In this document: piece by piece, positions 1 to 9,035 of the stretch
How the letters are laid out: each line of letters begins with the position of its first letter
Numbering within the stretch: the first letter of the stretch is position 1
Source of the DNA: Cellulosimicrobium sp. ES-005
Lineage (GTDB): Bacteria; Actinomycetota; Actinomycetes; Actinomycetales; Cellulomonadaceae
NCBI RefSeq assembly: GCF_040448685.1
Contig: NZ_CP159290.1
Location: forward strand, 3,782,001 to 3,846,000
Reading direction: 5' to 3'
Length of the DNA: 64,000 nucleotides
Translations under genes and position numbers: made by a program
Notes under the pieces: generated by a model
The model's input: the letters and a program-made list of their open reading frames with translations, nothing else
What the model was told of the DNA's origin: nothing
Databases searched by the model: none

Positions 1-285
1 TGGAGGAGGTTCTCCAACCCGGGCTGGGCGGTGGTGGACTCGTTCTCTGGCACGCTGACCTCCGGTGCGCATCGACTCTGGTGCGGCGCCCGTGCGTGGG
101 CCGCCGAGGAAGCGGCGGCGGGGCGCAGGGCGGTCGGACGCCCACGACGGTGGGCCCCGACCTTGGGGAGTCTAGACCCGTTGTCGTGAGCGCGGTCACA
201 GGAGTCCATCATTCGGCGGGACCGCTCGCAAATGCCCGCCGGCGGTCGTCGGCGGCATGGCAGAGGCTGCTCCGCCGTGGCGGCG
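1..285. other. Left edge, no gene assigned
   Basis: One plus-strand frame is open from the window edge to a TGA at 187-189, so the tail of an upstream gene is possible. Its composition shows no recognisable domain. The rest lies downstream of the minus-strand methyltransferase, and I see no convincing hairpin or RNA gene in it. Confidence 0.3.
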
Positions 286-1122
286 TCAGCGGGACCGGCG
301 CTGCCGGACGGCCTCGTACAGCACGACCGTCGTCGCGCTCGCGGCGTTGAGCGAGCTCGCCGAGCCGAGCATCGGGATGCTCACCATGACGTCGCACGCC
401 TCGCGCCACCCGGCGCTGAGGCCGGTCGTCTCGTTGCCGGTGAGGACGAGCGTCGGGCCGGTGAGGTCGTGGTCCGCGAGTTCGACGTCGCCGTCCTCGT
501 CCGTCCCGAGCAGGGTCAGGGGAACCCCGGCGGAGCGCTGCGCGGCGACCCAGTCGAGGACGTCGCGCCCCGCGGGGACGCGCACGGTCGGCACGGAGAA
601 GATCGAGCCCGTGCTGGCGCGCACGGCGCGCGGGTCGTACGGGTCCGCGGCGTGCCCCGCGACGACCAGCCCGCCGCCCCCGAACGCGTCGAGCGAGCGT
701 GCGACGGTCCCGACGTTGCCCGGGCTCGTGGGGCGGTCGAGCACGACGCCGAGGAACGCGGTGCCCTCGTCCCCGGCGGCACGGCCGCCGACGGCGATCC
801 GCCCCAGGTCGTCGGGCGGCGTCGCGACGACGGCGAGCAGCTCCGGCGCGTCGTCGTCCTTGCCCCCGAGCTCGCGCATGAGCTCCGACGACACCGCGAA
901 CCGCCGGGTCCGGACGCGGTCGAGCATCGCGTGCGCCCAGCTCGACAGCGACCGGTCCGCGTCGACGAGCCAGGTCCGCACGGTCCAGCCCGACTCGACG
1001 GCGAGCGTGATCGGCCGCACGCCCTGGACGACCATCTCGCCCGCGCGGTGCCGCTTGGTGCGGTTGGTGAGCAGCGCCTCCCACTGCTGGAACGCGGCGT
1101 TGCGGGTGGTGACGCGCTGCAC
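286..1122 (-). CDS. TrmH/SpoU-family RNA 2'-O-methyltransferase
   Basis: A 278-aa SPOUT-class methyltransferase, predicted to transfer a methyl group from SAM to the 2'-O of a ribose in rRNA or tRNA. All three SpoU motifs are visible: the N-R motif DRPTSPGNVGTVARSLDAFG at residues 129-148, LVLTGNETTGLS at 225-236, and the knot-forming motif starting at IPMLGSASSLNAAS (249-262). The N-terminal part resembles an RNA-binding substrate domain. The GTG start lies 3 bp after the malic enzyme stop, with a GGAGG at good spacing inside the end of that gene, so the two are probably co-transcribed. The exact RNA target cannot be read from the sequence. Confidence 0.9.
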   Translation of the reverse strand: MQRVTTRNAAFQQWEALLTNRTKRHRAGEMVVQGVRPITLAVESGWTVRTWLVDADRSLSSWAHAMLDRVRTRRFAVSSELMRELGGKDDDAPELLAVVATPPDDLGRIAVGGRAAGDEGTAFLGVVLDRPTSPGNVGTVARSLDAFGGGGLVVAGHAADPYDPRAVRASTGSIFSVPTVRVPAGRDVLDWVAAQRSAGVPLTLLGTDEDGDVELADHDLTGPTLVLTGNETTGLSAGWREACDVMVSIPMLGSASSLNAASATTVVLYEAVRQRRSR

Positions 1123-1125
1123 GGG

Positions 1126-2613
<1,488 letters not shown>

Positions 2614-2984
2614 GGGCTCCAGTATCGCGCGGCGACCGCGCGCCCGGCACGACGACGGCGCCCCCTCAGGAGCGCCGTCCCGCCAGCACCGCGGCGGCTA
2701 TCAGGCGTGCAACCGTGTCCGCTGCAACGGCGCGAGGTGGCCGTCGTGGCCGGGTCTCGTCCGGTCAGCGAGTCCCTACGTGGACTTCCTGCGCGTGGGT
2801 ACCGCCGAGATGCTGTTGTCCCTCCATCACAGCCCGGGCGACCGACGAGCGCAACCGCTCCGCGGGGACTTCCACACCGTGTTCTACGGGCGTTCGAACA
2901 GCCCGGAGCGGTTGGTCCGGGAGGTCCGGATCGGGCCCTTCGGCGGGCGGCGGGAGTCGTCTCGTGATCCCGGCCGCACCCCGT
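2614..2984. other. 371-bp gap, no gene recognised
   Basis: This gap separates the malic enzyme start from the end of the HAD hydrolase gene. Short open frames cross it, but none has a ribosome binding site, a plausible start and a recognisable product together. It should hold the malic enzyme promoter. I see no perfect hairpin, repeat or known structured RNA. Confidence 0.35.
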
Positions 2985-3806
2985 TCAGCCGCGGCGGCGA
3001 CGGCGCAGCGCGCGCCACGCGACCCACGCCACCACGCCGAGCGCGACGACCCCCGCCACGGCGAGGACCGGCGTCGACCCCGAGAGGTGCGACCGCAGCG
3101 CGACCGGCTTCGAGAACGTCAGCGCACCCCAGCCGTGCTCGGCGGCGAGCCGGCGCAGCGTCCGGTCGGGGTTGACGACGAACGCGTGCCCGACCGCGCC
3201 CAGCATCGGCGCGTCGGTCACCGAGTCGGAGTAGGCGTAGCTCGCCTCCAGGTCGTACCCCTCGTGCGCGGCGAGCTCGCGGATCGCGACGGCCTTGTTC
3301 TCGCCGTACGCGTAGAAGTCGATCGCGCCCGTGTACCGGCCGTCCTCGACCGCCATGCGCGACGAGATCGCGTGGTCGGCGCCCAGCACCGCGGCGATGG
3401 GCTCGACGACCTCGCTCCCGGAGGCGGACACGATGACGACGTCGTGCCCGTGCTCGTGGTGGGACTCGATGAGCTCGACCGCCTCCGCGTAGACGACGGG
3501 GTCGATGTGCTCGTGCAGCGTCTCCTCGACGATGCGCGACACCGTGGCGACGTCCCATCCGGTCACGAGGCTCGACAGGTGCGCGCGCATGCGCTCGGTC
3601 TGGTCCGCGTCGGCTCCGCCCACCATGAACAGGAAGTGCGCGTAGGCGCTGCGCAGCACGTCCCCGCGGTTGATGAGCCCGCCGGCGAAGAACGGCCGGG
3701 AGAACGCCGCGGCCGACGACGTCGCGATGATCGTCTTGTCGAGGTCGAAGAACGCGGCGACCCGGCCGGTGCGGGGCGGGTCCGTCGGGTCCGGGAGCGG
3801 GGTCAC
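2985..3806 (-). CDS. HAD-IB (SerB-like) phosphatase with C-terminal membrane anchor
   Basis: A 273-aa member of the HAD superfamily, subfamily IB, related to phosphoserine phosphatase. The nucleophile motif DLDKT is at residues 21-25, the motif II serine lies in VIVSASGSE, and motif III/IV appears as ENKAVAI and SYAYSDSVTDAPML. The last 30 residues are a hydrophobic stretch followed by an arginine run, predicting a tail anchor with a cytoplasmic basic end. It diverges from the tad operon, an arrangement like Rv3661 next to Rv3660c in Mycobacterium tuberculosis. The GTG start is chosen because a TAGGCT hexamer lies 7 nt upstream, suggesting a leaderless mRNA. The substrate is unknown. Confidence 0.88.
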   Translation of the reverse strand: MTPLPDPTDPPRTGRVAAFFDLDKTIIATSSAAAFSRPFFAGGLINRGDVLRSAYAHFLFMVGGADADQTERMRAHLSSLVTGWDVATVSRIVEETLHEHIDPVVYAEAVELIESHHEHGHDVVIVSASGSEVVEPIAAVLGADHAISSRMAVEDGRYTGAIDFYAYGENKAVAIRELAAHEGYDLEASYAYSDSVTDAPMLGAVGHAFVVNPDRTLRRLAAEHGWGALTFSKPVALRSHLSGSTPVLAVAGVVALGVVAWVAWRALRRRRRG

Positions 3807-3813
3807 GGTCGCG

Positions 3814-3819
3814 AGCCTA
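3814..3819 (-). promoter_or_regulatory. -10 hexamer TAGGCT, leaderless start of HAD gene
   Basis: On the minus strand TAGGCT is followed by 7 nt and then the GTG start codon. No Shine-Dalgarno sequence is present, so the transcript would start at or next to the start codon. Confidence 0.5.
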
Positions 3820-3948
3820 GCCGCGGAACGTGGCCGTCCACAGGAGCGCTCGCCGGGGCGCCCGTCCACAGGTCGCGGTTCCGCCCCGACGCCATCCGCC
3901 CGGTCACGGCAGGGTGGGTCGCCGGTGGACGGGCGGGGGGAGGACGCG

Positions 3949-4665
3949 ATGGGCGGGGCGGTCGTGGCGGTGGTGGGAGCGCGCGGCGGCGCGGGCGCGA
4001 GCGTGGTCGCGTCCGCGCTCGCCCGCGCGGTGGCGCGACGTCGCGCACCCACGTGCCTGGTCGACCTCGCGCTCGTGGGCGGTGGGCTCGACGTGCTCCT
4101 CGGCATCGAGCAGGACCCGGGCGTGCGCTGGCCCGACCTGGCCGACGCGCGCGGCCGGCTCGACGGCGAGGACCTCCTCGCGCGCCTGCCGCGGTGGGGC
4201 ACGGTCCCGGTCGTCAGCACCGAGCGCGGCGGCGGCCCGGAGCCCGCGGCGCTCGCGGACGTCGTGGCGGCGCTCGCCGAGGTCACGTCCGGCCGGTCGG
4301 GGGTGCTCGTGCTCGACGTCGACCGTGCCGCGCTCGGGCCTGGTGGTGCCGGCGGGGAGCTGCTCAGGGCGTGCGACGAGGTGCTGGTCGTGACGCCGCT
4401 CGACGTGGCCGGGGTCGCGGGCGCTGCGGCGGTGCGCGACCGGGTCCCCGGCCCGGCGGCGCTCGTCCTGCGCCGACCGGCTCCGGGGCGGTTGTCCGGC
4501 GGGGAGGTCGCGGACGCCGTCGGGCTCGGGGTCGCCGCGGCGGTCGGCTGGGACCGGGGGCTCGCCGCGGCGATCGAGCGCGGCCAGGGCCCGTGCGTCG
4601 GGCGCGGGCCGGTCGTGCGCGCGGGACGCGACCTCGCGGCGCGGTACGCGGGGAGCCTCGGGTGA
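3949..4665 (+). CDS. Septum-site-determining/CpaE-like P-loop protein (Ssd-like), head of tad operon
   Basis: A 238-aa protein of the MinD/CpaE/ParA-like superfamily, first gene of the tad pilus cluster, as Rv3660c (Ssd) is in M. tuberculosis. The nucleotide-binding loop reads GARGGAGAS near residue 10. It keeps the glycine-rich turn but lacks the lysines of the deviant Walker A consensus (KGGxGKT), so ATP hydrolysis may be lost. The ATG is preferred over an in-frame GTG at 3925 because GGGGGAGG lies 6 nt upstream of it. The stop overlaps the tadA start by 4 bp (GTGA), indicating translational coupling. By analogy with CpaE/TadZ it may position the pilus machine. Confidence 0.8.
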   Translation: MGGAVVAVVGARGGAGASVVASALARAVARRRAPTCLVDLALVGGGLDVLLGIEQDPGVRWPDLADARGRLDGEDLLARLPRWGTVPVVSTERGGGPEPAALADVVAALAEVTSGRSGVLVLDVDRAALGPGGAGGELLRACDEVLVVTPLDVAGVAGAAAVRDRVPGPAALVLRRPAPGRLSGGEVADAVGLGVAAAVGWDRGLAAAIERGQGPCVGRGPVVRAGRDLAARYAGSLG

Positions 4666-5927
4666 GCGGGCGCGACCCGAGGCCGGGACGCTCGGAACGG
4701 GGGCGCGGCCCGCTGCTGGACGGCGTCCGGGACCGCCTCGTGCGGGCCGGCGCGGAGGCCGGCCTGGGCTCGGCGGGGCCCGACGACGCGGCCGTCGCCG
4801 ACGCGCTGCGGGCGTCCGGGCGCGTGCTCGGCACGACCGCCCTGCGGGAGCTGACGCGCACGGCGCACGCGGAGATCTTCGGCGCCGGACCGCTCCAGCG
4901 CTACCTCGACGAGCCCGGGGTGACCGACGTGCTCGTCAACGGGCCCGACGAGGTCTGGGTCGACCGCGGCGCCGGGCTCGAACGCGTCGTCGTCCCGCTC
5001 GGAGGGCCGGAGGCCGTGCGATCGCTGGCCGTGCGGCTCGCCGCCGCGGGCGGGCAGCGACTCGACGACGCCTCGCCCGTGGTCGACGCCCGGCTGCCCG
5101 ACGGGACGCGCCTCCATGCGGTGGTGGCTCCGGTGTGCGGGGCCGGGGCCGTGATCTCGCTGCGCGTGCTGCGGACGCGGACGTTCGGCCTGGCCGACCT
5201 CGTCGCGTCCGGCACGGTCCCGCACGCCTGGGAGCCGGTCCTGCGCCGGCTCGTCGCGGCGCGCGCGAGTGTGCTCGTCTCCGGCGGGACCGGGACCGGC
5301 AAGACGACGCTGCTCGCCGCGCTGCTCGCGCTCGTCCCGCCCGACGAGCGCATCGTCTGCGTCGAGGAGGCGCGCGAGCTCGACCCGGACCACCCGCACG
5401 TCGTCCCGCTCACGGCACGCCGGGCGAACGTCGAGGGCGCGGGCGGCGTCGACCTCGCCGACCTCGTGCGCGCCGCGCTGCGGATGCGCCCCGACCGCAT
5501 CGTGCTGGGCGAGTGCCGCGGCGCGGAGGTGCGCGAGGTGCTCATGGCGCTCAACACCGGCCACGAGGGCGGGCTGGCGACCATCCACGCGAACGACGTC
5601 GAGGTGATCCCCGCGCGCCTGGAGGCGCTGGCGGCCCTCGCGGGGATGGACCGCGCCGCCGTGGTGGCGCAGGCCGCCGGTGGGCTCGACGTGGTGCTGC
5701 ACCTGCGTCGGCTGCGCGCGGGCGGCACGACCCGGCGCGTGCTCGCCCAGATCGGCGTCGTGCGGAGCGACGAGCGGGATGGTCTGCGCGTGGACCTCGC
5801 GGGGTCGTGGGACGGCGCTCCGGTGCTTCCGGAGGGGCCGGACCGGGCCGACAGGTCGCCGGCCGATGGCACGGGGCCCGTCGCCGGCCCCGCGTGGGAC
5901 GAGCTCCTGGCGCGGTGGTGCGCGTGA
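4662..5927 (+). CDS. tadA: TadA/CpaF-type pilus assembly ATPase
   Basis: A 421-aa secretion ATPase of the GspE/VirB11 superfamily that powers Flp/Tad pilus assembly at the inner face of the membrane. The N-terminal third has the CpaF signature (GPLQRYLDEPGVTDVLVNGP). The Walker A loop SGGTGTGKTT is near residues 205-215, the Walker B region RIVLGECRG near 278, and the His-box motif TIHAND near 307. The GTG start overlaps the stop of the preceding gene. The C-terminus after about residue 385 is a Pro/Gly-rich tail. Everything expected for an active ATPase is present. Confidence 0.93.
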   Translation: MSGRDPRPGRSERGRGPLLDGVRDRLVRAGAEAGLGSAGPDDAAVADALRASGRVLGTTALRELTRTAHAEIFGAGPLQRYLDEPGVTDVLVNGPDEVWVDRGAGLERVVVPLGGPEAVRSLAVRLAAAGGQRLDDASPVVDARLPDGTRLHAVVAPVCGAGAVISLRVLRTRTFGLADLVASGTVPHAWEPVLRRLVAARASVLVSGGTGTGKTTLLAALLALVPPDERIVCVEEARELDPDHPHVVPLTARRANVEGAGGVDLADLVRAALRMRPDRIVLGECRGAEVREVLMALNTGHEGGLATIHANDVEVIPARLEALAALAGMDRAAVVAQAAGGLDVVLHLRRLRAGGTTRRVLAQIGVVRSDERDGLRVDLAGSWDGAPVLPEGPDRADRSPADGTGPVAGPAWDELLARWCA

Positions 5928-5934
5928 GGTTCAG

Positions 5935-6585
5935 GTGACGGGCCTCGTCGGTGCGCTCGTCGGCGCCGCGGTCTGGTGCGCCGTAGCACGAGGCGGACGC
6001 CCGGCCCGCAGCGTCGTCGGCCGGTCCTCGCCGCGGACGGGGCGACCGGTGTTCCTGCGGCGCAGGTCCCGGGTGCGGGCCGTGCCGGAGCTCGTGCGCG
6101 TCGTCGTGACGCAGGTCGGGTCGCTCCTGCGGTCCGGGGCCGCGCCCGGCGCGGCGTGGGAGCGGGCGCTCGGGGTGCGGGTCGACGCCGCGGGCGTCCC
6201 CCGCGTCGTCGACCTCGCGCCGCACGTGGGCGGGCTCCCCACGGCGCGGGCCCTCGTGGCGGCGTGCCGGCTCGCGGTCGAGGTGGGCGCACCGCTGGCC
6301 CCGGTGCTCGACGAGGTCGCGGCCTCGGTGGCGGCGGACGCCGAGGCCCGCGCCGAGCGGGACGCCGCGCTCGCCGGGCCGCGGGCGACCGCGCGCGTGC
6401 TCCTGTGGCTCCCGGCGGTGGGCGTCCTGCTGGGCTACGTCCTCGGGGCCGACCCGCTCGGCACCGCGACCGACGGCGGCATCGGGTCCGTCGGGGTGCT
6501 CCTCGGGCTCGTGCTCCTGCTCGCGGGGCGCACCTGGTCCGGGCGGCTCGTCGAGCGGGCGCGCGCCGCGGGGGAGGACCGGTGA
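5935..6585 (+). CDS. tadB: TadB-like type II secretion F-domain membrane protein
   Basis: A 216-aa integral membrane protein with a T2SSF-type core: an amphipathic segment around VPELVRVVVTQVGSLLRSGAAPGAAWERAL, then two C-terminal hydrophobic helices (around ARVLLWLPAVGVLLGYVLG and VGVLLGLVLLLAG). TadB forms the inner-membrane platform on which TadA acts. The start is a GTG 7 bp after tadA, with an AGG overlapping the tadA stop. The protein is shorter than alphaproteobacterial TadB but matches the short actinobacterial form. It overlaps tadC by 4 bp. Confidence 0.85.
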   Translation: MTGLVGALVGAAVWCAVARGGRPARSVVGRSSPRTGRPVFLRRRSRVRAVPELVRVVVTQVGSLLRSGAAPGAAWERALGVRVDAAGVPRVVDLAPHVGGLPTARALVAACRLAVEVGAPLAPVLDEVAASVAADAEARAERDAALAGPRATARVLLWLPAVGVLLGYVLGADPLGTATDGGIGSVGVLLGLVLLLAGRTWSGRLVERARAAGEDR

Positions 6586-7199
6586 CCGCGCTCCTGGTGA
6601 CGGCGTGGGTCCTGGTGGCGACCGCGCCGTGGTGGGCGGCGCGGGCGGCCGTCGTGCGGCGGGCCGTCGCGGTGTCGCGACAGCCGGAGAGCACCGCAGG
6701 CAGCCCCGGCGGGGCGACGGGCGAGGCGGAGCGGGAGGGACGGGGCGGAGGTCGAGGGCGACCGGACGACGGACCCCTCGAGACGGGCGTGCTCCTCGAG
6801 CTCCTCGCGGCGGCGGTCCGCTCCGGCGCAGCCGTCCCGCGCGCGCTGGACGTGGTCGGGGTGTGCGTCGGCGGTCGGGAGGGCGCCGCCCTGCGAGCCG
6901 CGGGCGCGGCGCTCCTCCTCGGCGCGTCGTGGGACGCCGCCTGGGCCACGGCGCCACCGCGGCTCGAGGTCGTGCGGCGCGCGCTGCGTCCGGCCTGGCT
7001 GCACGGCGCGGCCCCCGCGCCCGCGCTGCGCGCCGCGGCGCAGGCGTCGCGCCAGGACCGGACCGCCGCCGCCAAGGCGGCCGCGGCGCGCCTCGCCGTG
7101 CACCTCGTCCTCCCGCTCGGCGCGTGCTTCCTCCCGGCGTTCGTGCTCGTCGGGCTCGTGCCCGTCCTCGTCTCGCTGGGGTCGGGCCTGCTGGGTTGA
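6582..7199 (+). CDS. tadC: TadC-like type II secretion F-domain membrane protein
   Basis: A 205-aa second platform protein. It has an N-terminal hydrophobic segment (residues 2-25), a Gly/Arg-rich linker, a T2SSF-like helical region (LELLAAAVRSGAAVPRALDVVG) and a C-terminal hydrophobic stretch ending VLVSLGSGLLG. The GTG start overlaps the tadB stop. A tandem repeat follows 30 bp after the stop, and a gene on the other strand sits between this one and the pilin genes. The tad operon is therefore split here into a machinery half and a pilin half. Confidence 0.85.
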   Translation: MTALLVTAWVLVATAPWWAARAAVVRRAVAVSRQPESTAGSPGGATGEAEREGRGGGRGRPDDGPLETGVLLELLAAAVRSGAAVPRALDVVGVCVGGREGAALRAAGAALLLGASWDAAWATAPPRLEVVRRALRPAWLHGAAPAPALRAAAQASRQDRTAAAKAAAARLAVHLVLPLGACFLPAFVLVGLVPVLVSLGSGLLG

Positions 7200-7230
7200 C
7201 GGTGAGCGTCGACCTCCCCGGTGCACGGGC

Positions 7231-7287
7231 GGCACTCGGCTACCCGGGTGGCACTCGGCTACTCGGGTGGCACGCAGCTACACGGGT
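7231..7287. repeat. Three 19-bp tandem repeats
   Basis: Three consecutive units of 19 bp with consensus GGCACTCGGCTACYCGGGT start at 7231, 7250 and 7269; the third is the most diverged. They fill the space after tadC and run over the stop codon (7278-7280) of the minus-strand gene. Confidence 0.85.
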
Positions 7288-7739
7288 TGCTCTCTGCGTG
7301 CGACGCGGAGGCAAGTCGCCCCCACGCCCGCGATCCCGACGCCGCCCAGGACGAGAGCGGCCGTCGTGATGCCGGGGAGGGCCGCGCGCGACGTCCGCAC
7401 CTCGCGGCCGTCGGGCAGGTGCCAGGCGCAGTCGACGCGGGCCGGCAGGACCGTGAACCGCCCCACCACGCGGTCGGTGTAGCCGTCGAACCCGGGCGGC
7501 GCCTGCTGCTCCAGCAGGCACGCGCTCGACGCGTCGTTCGCGTGCCGGTAGCGCACGACGGCGGTCGGGGCGAGCGCAGCGAGAACCGCGACGACGAGGC
7601 ACAGGACGCCGCACACGAGGGTGACCAGGCTCGCGGGGTCGAGGCGTGCGGACCGCGCTGCACCCTCCGACGGTCGTGCCACGCCAGGATGCTGCGCGCG
7701 TGGGCGTCCACAGGCCCGGATCGAGACGGTCCCGTCCAC
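7278..7739 (-). CDS. Small membrane protein of unknown function inside the tad locus
   Basis: A 153-aa protein with two predicted membrane helices: LVTLVCGVLCLVVAVLAALAP near residues 38-58 and ITTAALVLGGVGIAGVGATC near 124-143. The loop between them carries cysteines and tryptophan (SACLLEQQAPPGFDGYTDRVVGRF...CAWHLPDG), suggesting an extracytoplasmic domain with a possible disulfide. I do not recognise a family. It reads opposite to the pilus genes and sits exactly between tadC and the pilin gene. An internal GTG near 7682 is an alternative start, since residues 1-19 look non-protein-like. Its placement may be accidental or it may modulate pilus assembly. Confidence 0.6.
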   Translation of the reverse strand: MDGTVSIRACGRPRAQHPGVARPSEGAARSARLDPASLVTLVCGVLCLVVAVLAALAPTAVVRYRHANDASSACLLEQQAPPGFDGYTDRVVGRFTVLPARVDCAWHLPDGREVRTSRAALPGITTAALVLGGVGIAGVGATCLRVARREQPV

Positions 7740-7833
7740 CGTCCGGTGTCAGCGCCGTGCGGGAGCGCGCTCGTGTGCGGCACGGTGGCGCCGCACGCCC
7801 GTGACCACGGGCCACGAGAAGGGGGAAGCACCC

Positions 7834-8040
7834 ATGGCAGGACAGGGACGGCGCGCGCTCGCGCGTCTGACGGGACAGAGCGCGGGACAGGACGGCGAGG
7901 CCGGTCTCGCGACCGCGGAGTACGCGATCGCGACCGTGGCGGCGGCGGGCTTCGCCGGGTTGCTCATCGTCGTGCTCAAGAGCGGCGAGGTGCGCGAGCT
8001 GCTGCTCGGCATCGTGCGCAGCGCGCTGTCGCTGGGCTGA
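7834..8040 (+). CDS. DUF4244 family Flp-like pilin
   Basis: A 68-aa small pilin-like protein, probably the major fibre subunit of the Tad system. After a polar leader the sequence GLATAEYAIATVAAAGFAGL gives the type IVb prepilin feature: a helix with an E-Y pair just after the expected cleavage region, followed by about 20 hydrophobic residues. A short C-terminal tail ends SALSLG. An AGGGGGAA lies about 8 nt before the ATG. The equivalent gene in M. tuberculosis is Rv3656c. The next gene begins 3 bp after the stop. Processing would need a prepilin peptidase, which is not in this window. Confidence 0.85.
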   Translation: MAGQGRRALARLTGQSAGQDGEAGLATAEYAIATVAAAGFAGLLIVVLKSGEVRELLLGIVRSALSLG

Positions 8041-8043
8041 GCC

Positions 8044-8571
8044 GTGCGACGGGACGCAGGCTCGGGCACCGGTGCGTGGCGCGCGCCCTGGCCGTGGGCG
8101 CTCCGCCCGCACGAGGTCGGCCCGCGCGAGGTCGGTTCGCCCGAGGTCCGCCCGCGCGAGGTCGGTTCGCACGAGGTCGGCCCGCCCGAGGTCGGCCCGC
8201 GCGAGGTCGGCCCGTGCAAGGTCCGGTCGCGCGACGGCCGGGAGCGTGGTGCGGTCACGGCGGAGCTCGCCGTCGCGCTGCCGGCGGTCGTCCTCGTCCT
8301 CGTCGTCGTCCTCACCCTCGCCGCGGCGGCGGGCGCGCAGATGCGCTCCGCCGACGCGGCGAGGGCCGCCGCCCGTGCCGCGGCCATCGGCGAGGACGAC
8401 GCGACCGTGCGCGCGACGGCGCTCCGGGTGGCGGGGGACGACGCGACCGTCGGCGTGACGCGCGGGGACCCGTGGGTGGAGGTCCGCGTCACGACGCCCG
8501 TCGTCGGCGGCTGGCTCTCCGGGTCGCCGCTGCGCGCGAGCGGGGAGGCCGTCGCGTGGGTCGAGCCATGA
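8044..8571 (+). CDS. TadE-like pseudopilin with repeat-expanded leader
   Basis: A 175-aa TadE-type minor pilin. The hallmark is the segment RGAVTAELAVALPAVVLVLVVVL (from about residue 67), with the glutamate five residues into the helix. What is odd is the leader. Residues 23-62 consist of eight pentapeptide repeats of the form x-E-V-G-P, encoded by a 15-bp tandem repeat, so the leader is more than 60 residues instead of the usual 10-30. No in-frame ATG, GTG or TTG that I can find lies between the repeat and the helix, so the repeat appears to be translated. The GTG start is 3 bp after the pilin stop. The Rv3655c-type partner role is inferred from position. Confidence 0.8.
   Translation: MRRDAGSGTGAWRAPWPWALRPHEVGPREVGSPEVRPREVGSHEVGPPEVGPREVGPCKVRSRDGRERGAVTAELAVALPAVVLVLVVVLTLAAAAGAQMRSADAARAAARAAAIGEDDATVRATALRVAGDDATVGVTRGDPWVEVRVTTPVVGGWLSGSPLRASGEAVAWVEP
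8110..8229 (+). repeat. Eight 15-bp tandem repeats in the TadE leader
   Basis: Eight in-frame 15-bp units start at 8110, 8125, 8140, 8155, 8170, 8185, 8200 and 8215, with consensus CGCGAGGTCGGCCCG. The last unit is degenerate. Units 2 and 4 are identical, as are units 1 and 5, which points to duplication of larger blocks. Confidence 0.9.
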
Positions 8572-9035
8572 CCCCGGACCGGAGCGTCGTCGGGACCGGC
8601 GCGGCCGCGCGTGCGTGGCCGGGACGCCGCACCGGTCGCGGCCCGGCCCGGGCCGGGAACGGGCGGTACGACGGGGCGCCCGACACGGAGCGCGGCGCGG
8701 GCACGGTGCTCGTGCTCGGGATCGTCGCGGCCGTGCTCGTGCTGGCCCTCGGTCTGGCGGCGCTCGCGCACGCCCAGGCCGCCCGCGGAGCGGCGCAGAC
8801 CGGCGCCGACCTCGCGGCGCTCGCAGCCGCCACGGCCGCTCGGGACGGCTGGGACCCGTGCGACCGCGCCCGTGAGGTCGCGGCCCGCAACGCGGTGTCG
8901 GTCACGGCGTGCGCAGACCAGGGCGGCGGGGTCGTGCGGGTGGATGTCACCACGACCGTCGGCGTCACCGTCCTCGGTGTCGCGCTCGGCCGGGCGAGCG
9001 CCGCCGCACGCGCAGGCCCGGCGACCGCACGATGA
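8568..9035 (+). CDS. TadE/TadG-like pseudopilin (Rv3654c-like)
   Basis: A 155-aa protein that begins with an ATGA overlap on the previous pseudopilin. After an Arg/Gly-rich leader of about 40 residues comes ERGAGTVLVLGIVAAVLVLALGLAALAHAQAARGAAQTGADLAALAAA. This is the typical helix of the helicase/secretion-neighbourhood TadE-like family, with the AQTGADLAALAAA motif. The C-terminal domain has two cysteines (DPCDRA and TACADQ) that could form a disulfide outside the cell. It closes the pilin half of the tad operon. The stop codon abuts a tandem-repeat tract that fills the gap to the converging helicase gene. Confidence 0.82.
   Translation: MTPDRSVVGTGAAARAWPGRRTGRGPARAGNGRYDGAPDTERGAGTVLVLGIVAAVLVLALGLAALAHAQAARGAAQTGADLAALAAATAARDGWDPCDRAREVAARNAVSVTACADQGGGVVRVDVTTTVGVTVLGVALGRASAAARAGPATAR

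Noticed and set aside
2614-2984. Structured RNA (RNase P, tmRNA, SRP or 6C-type) in the gap
   Set aside because: None of the conserved core sequences of these RNAs could be found by reading, and no strong stem is visible.
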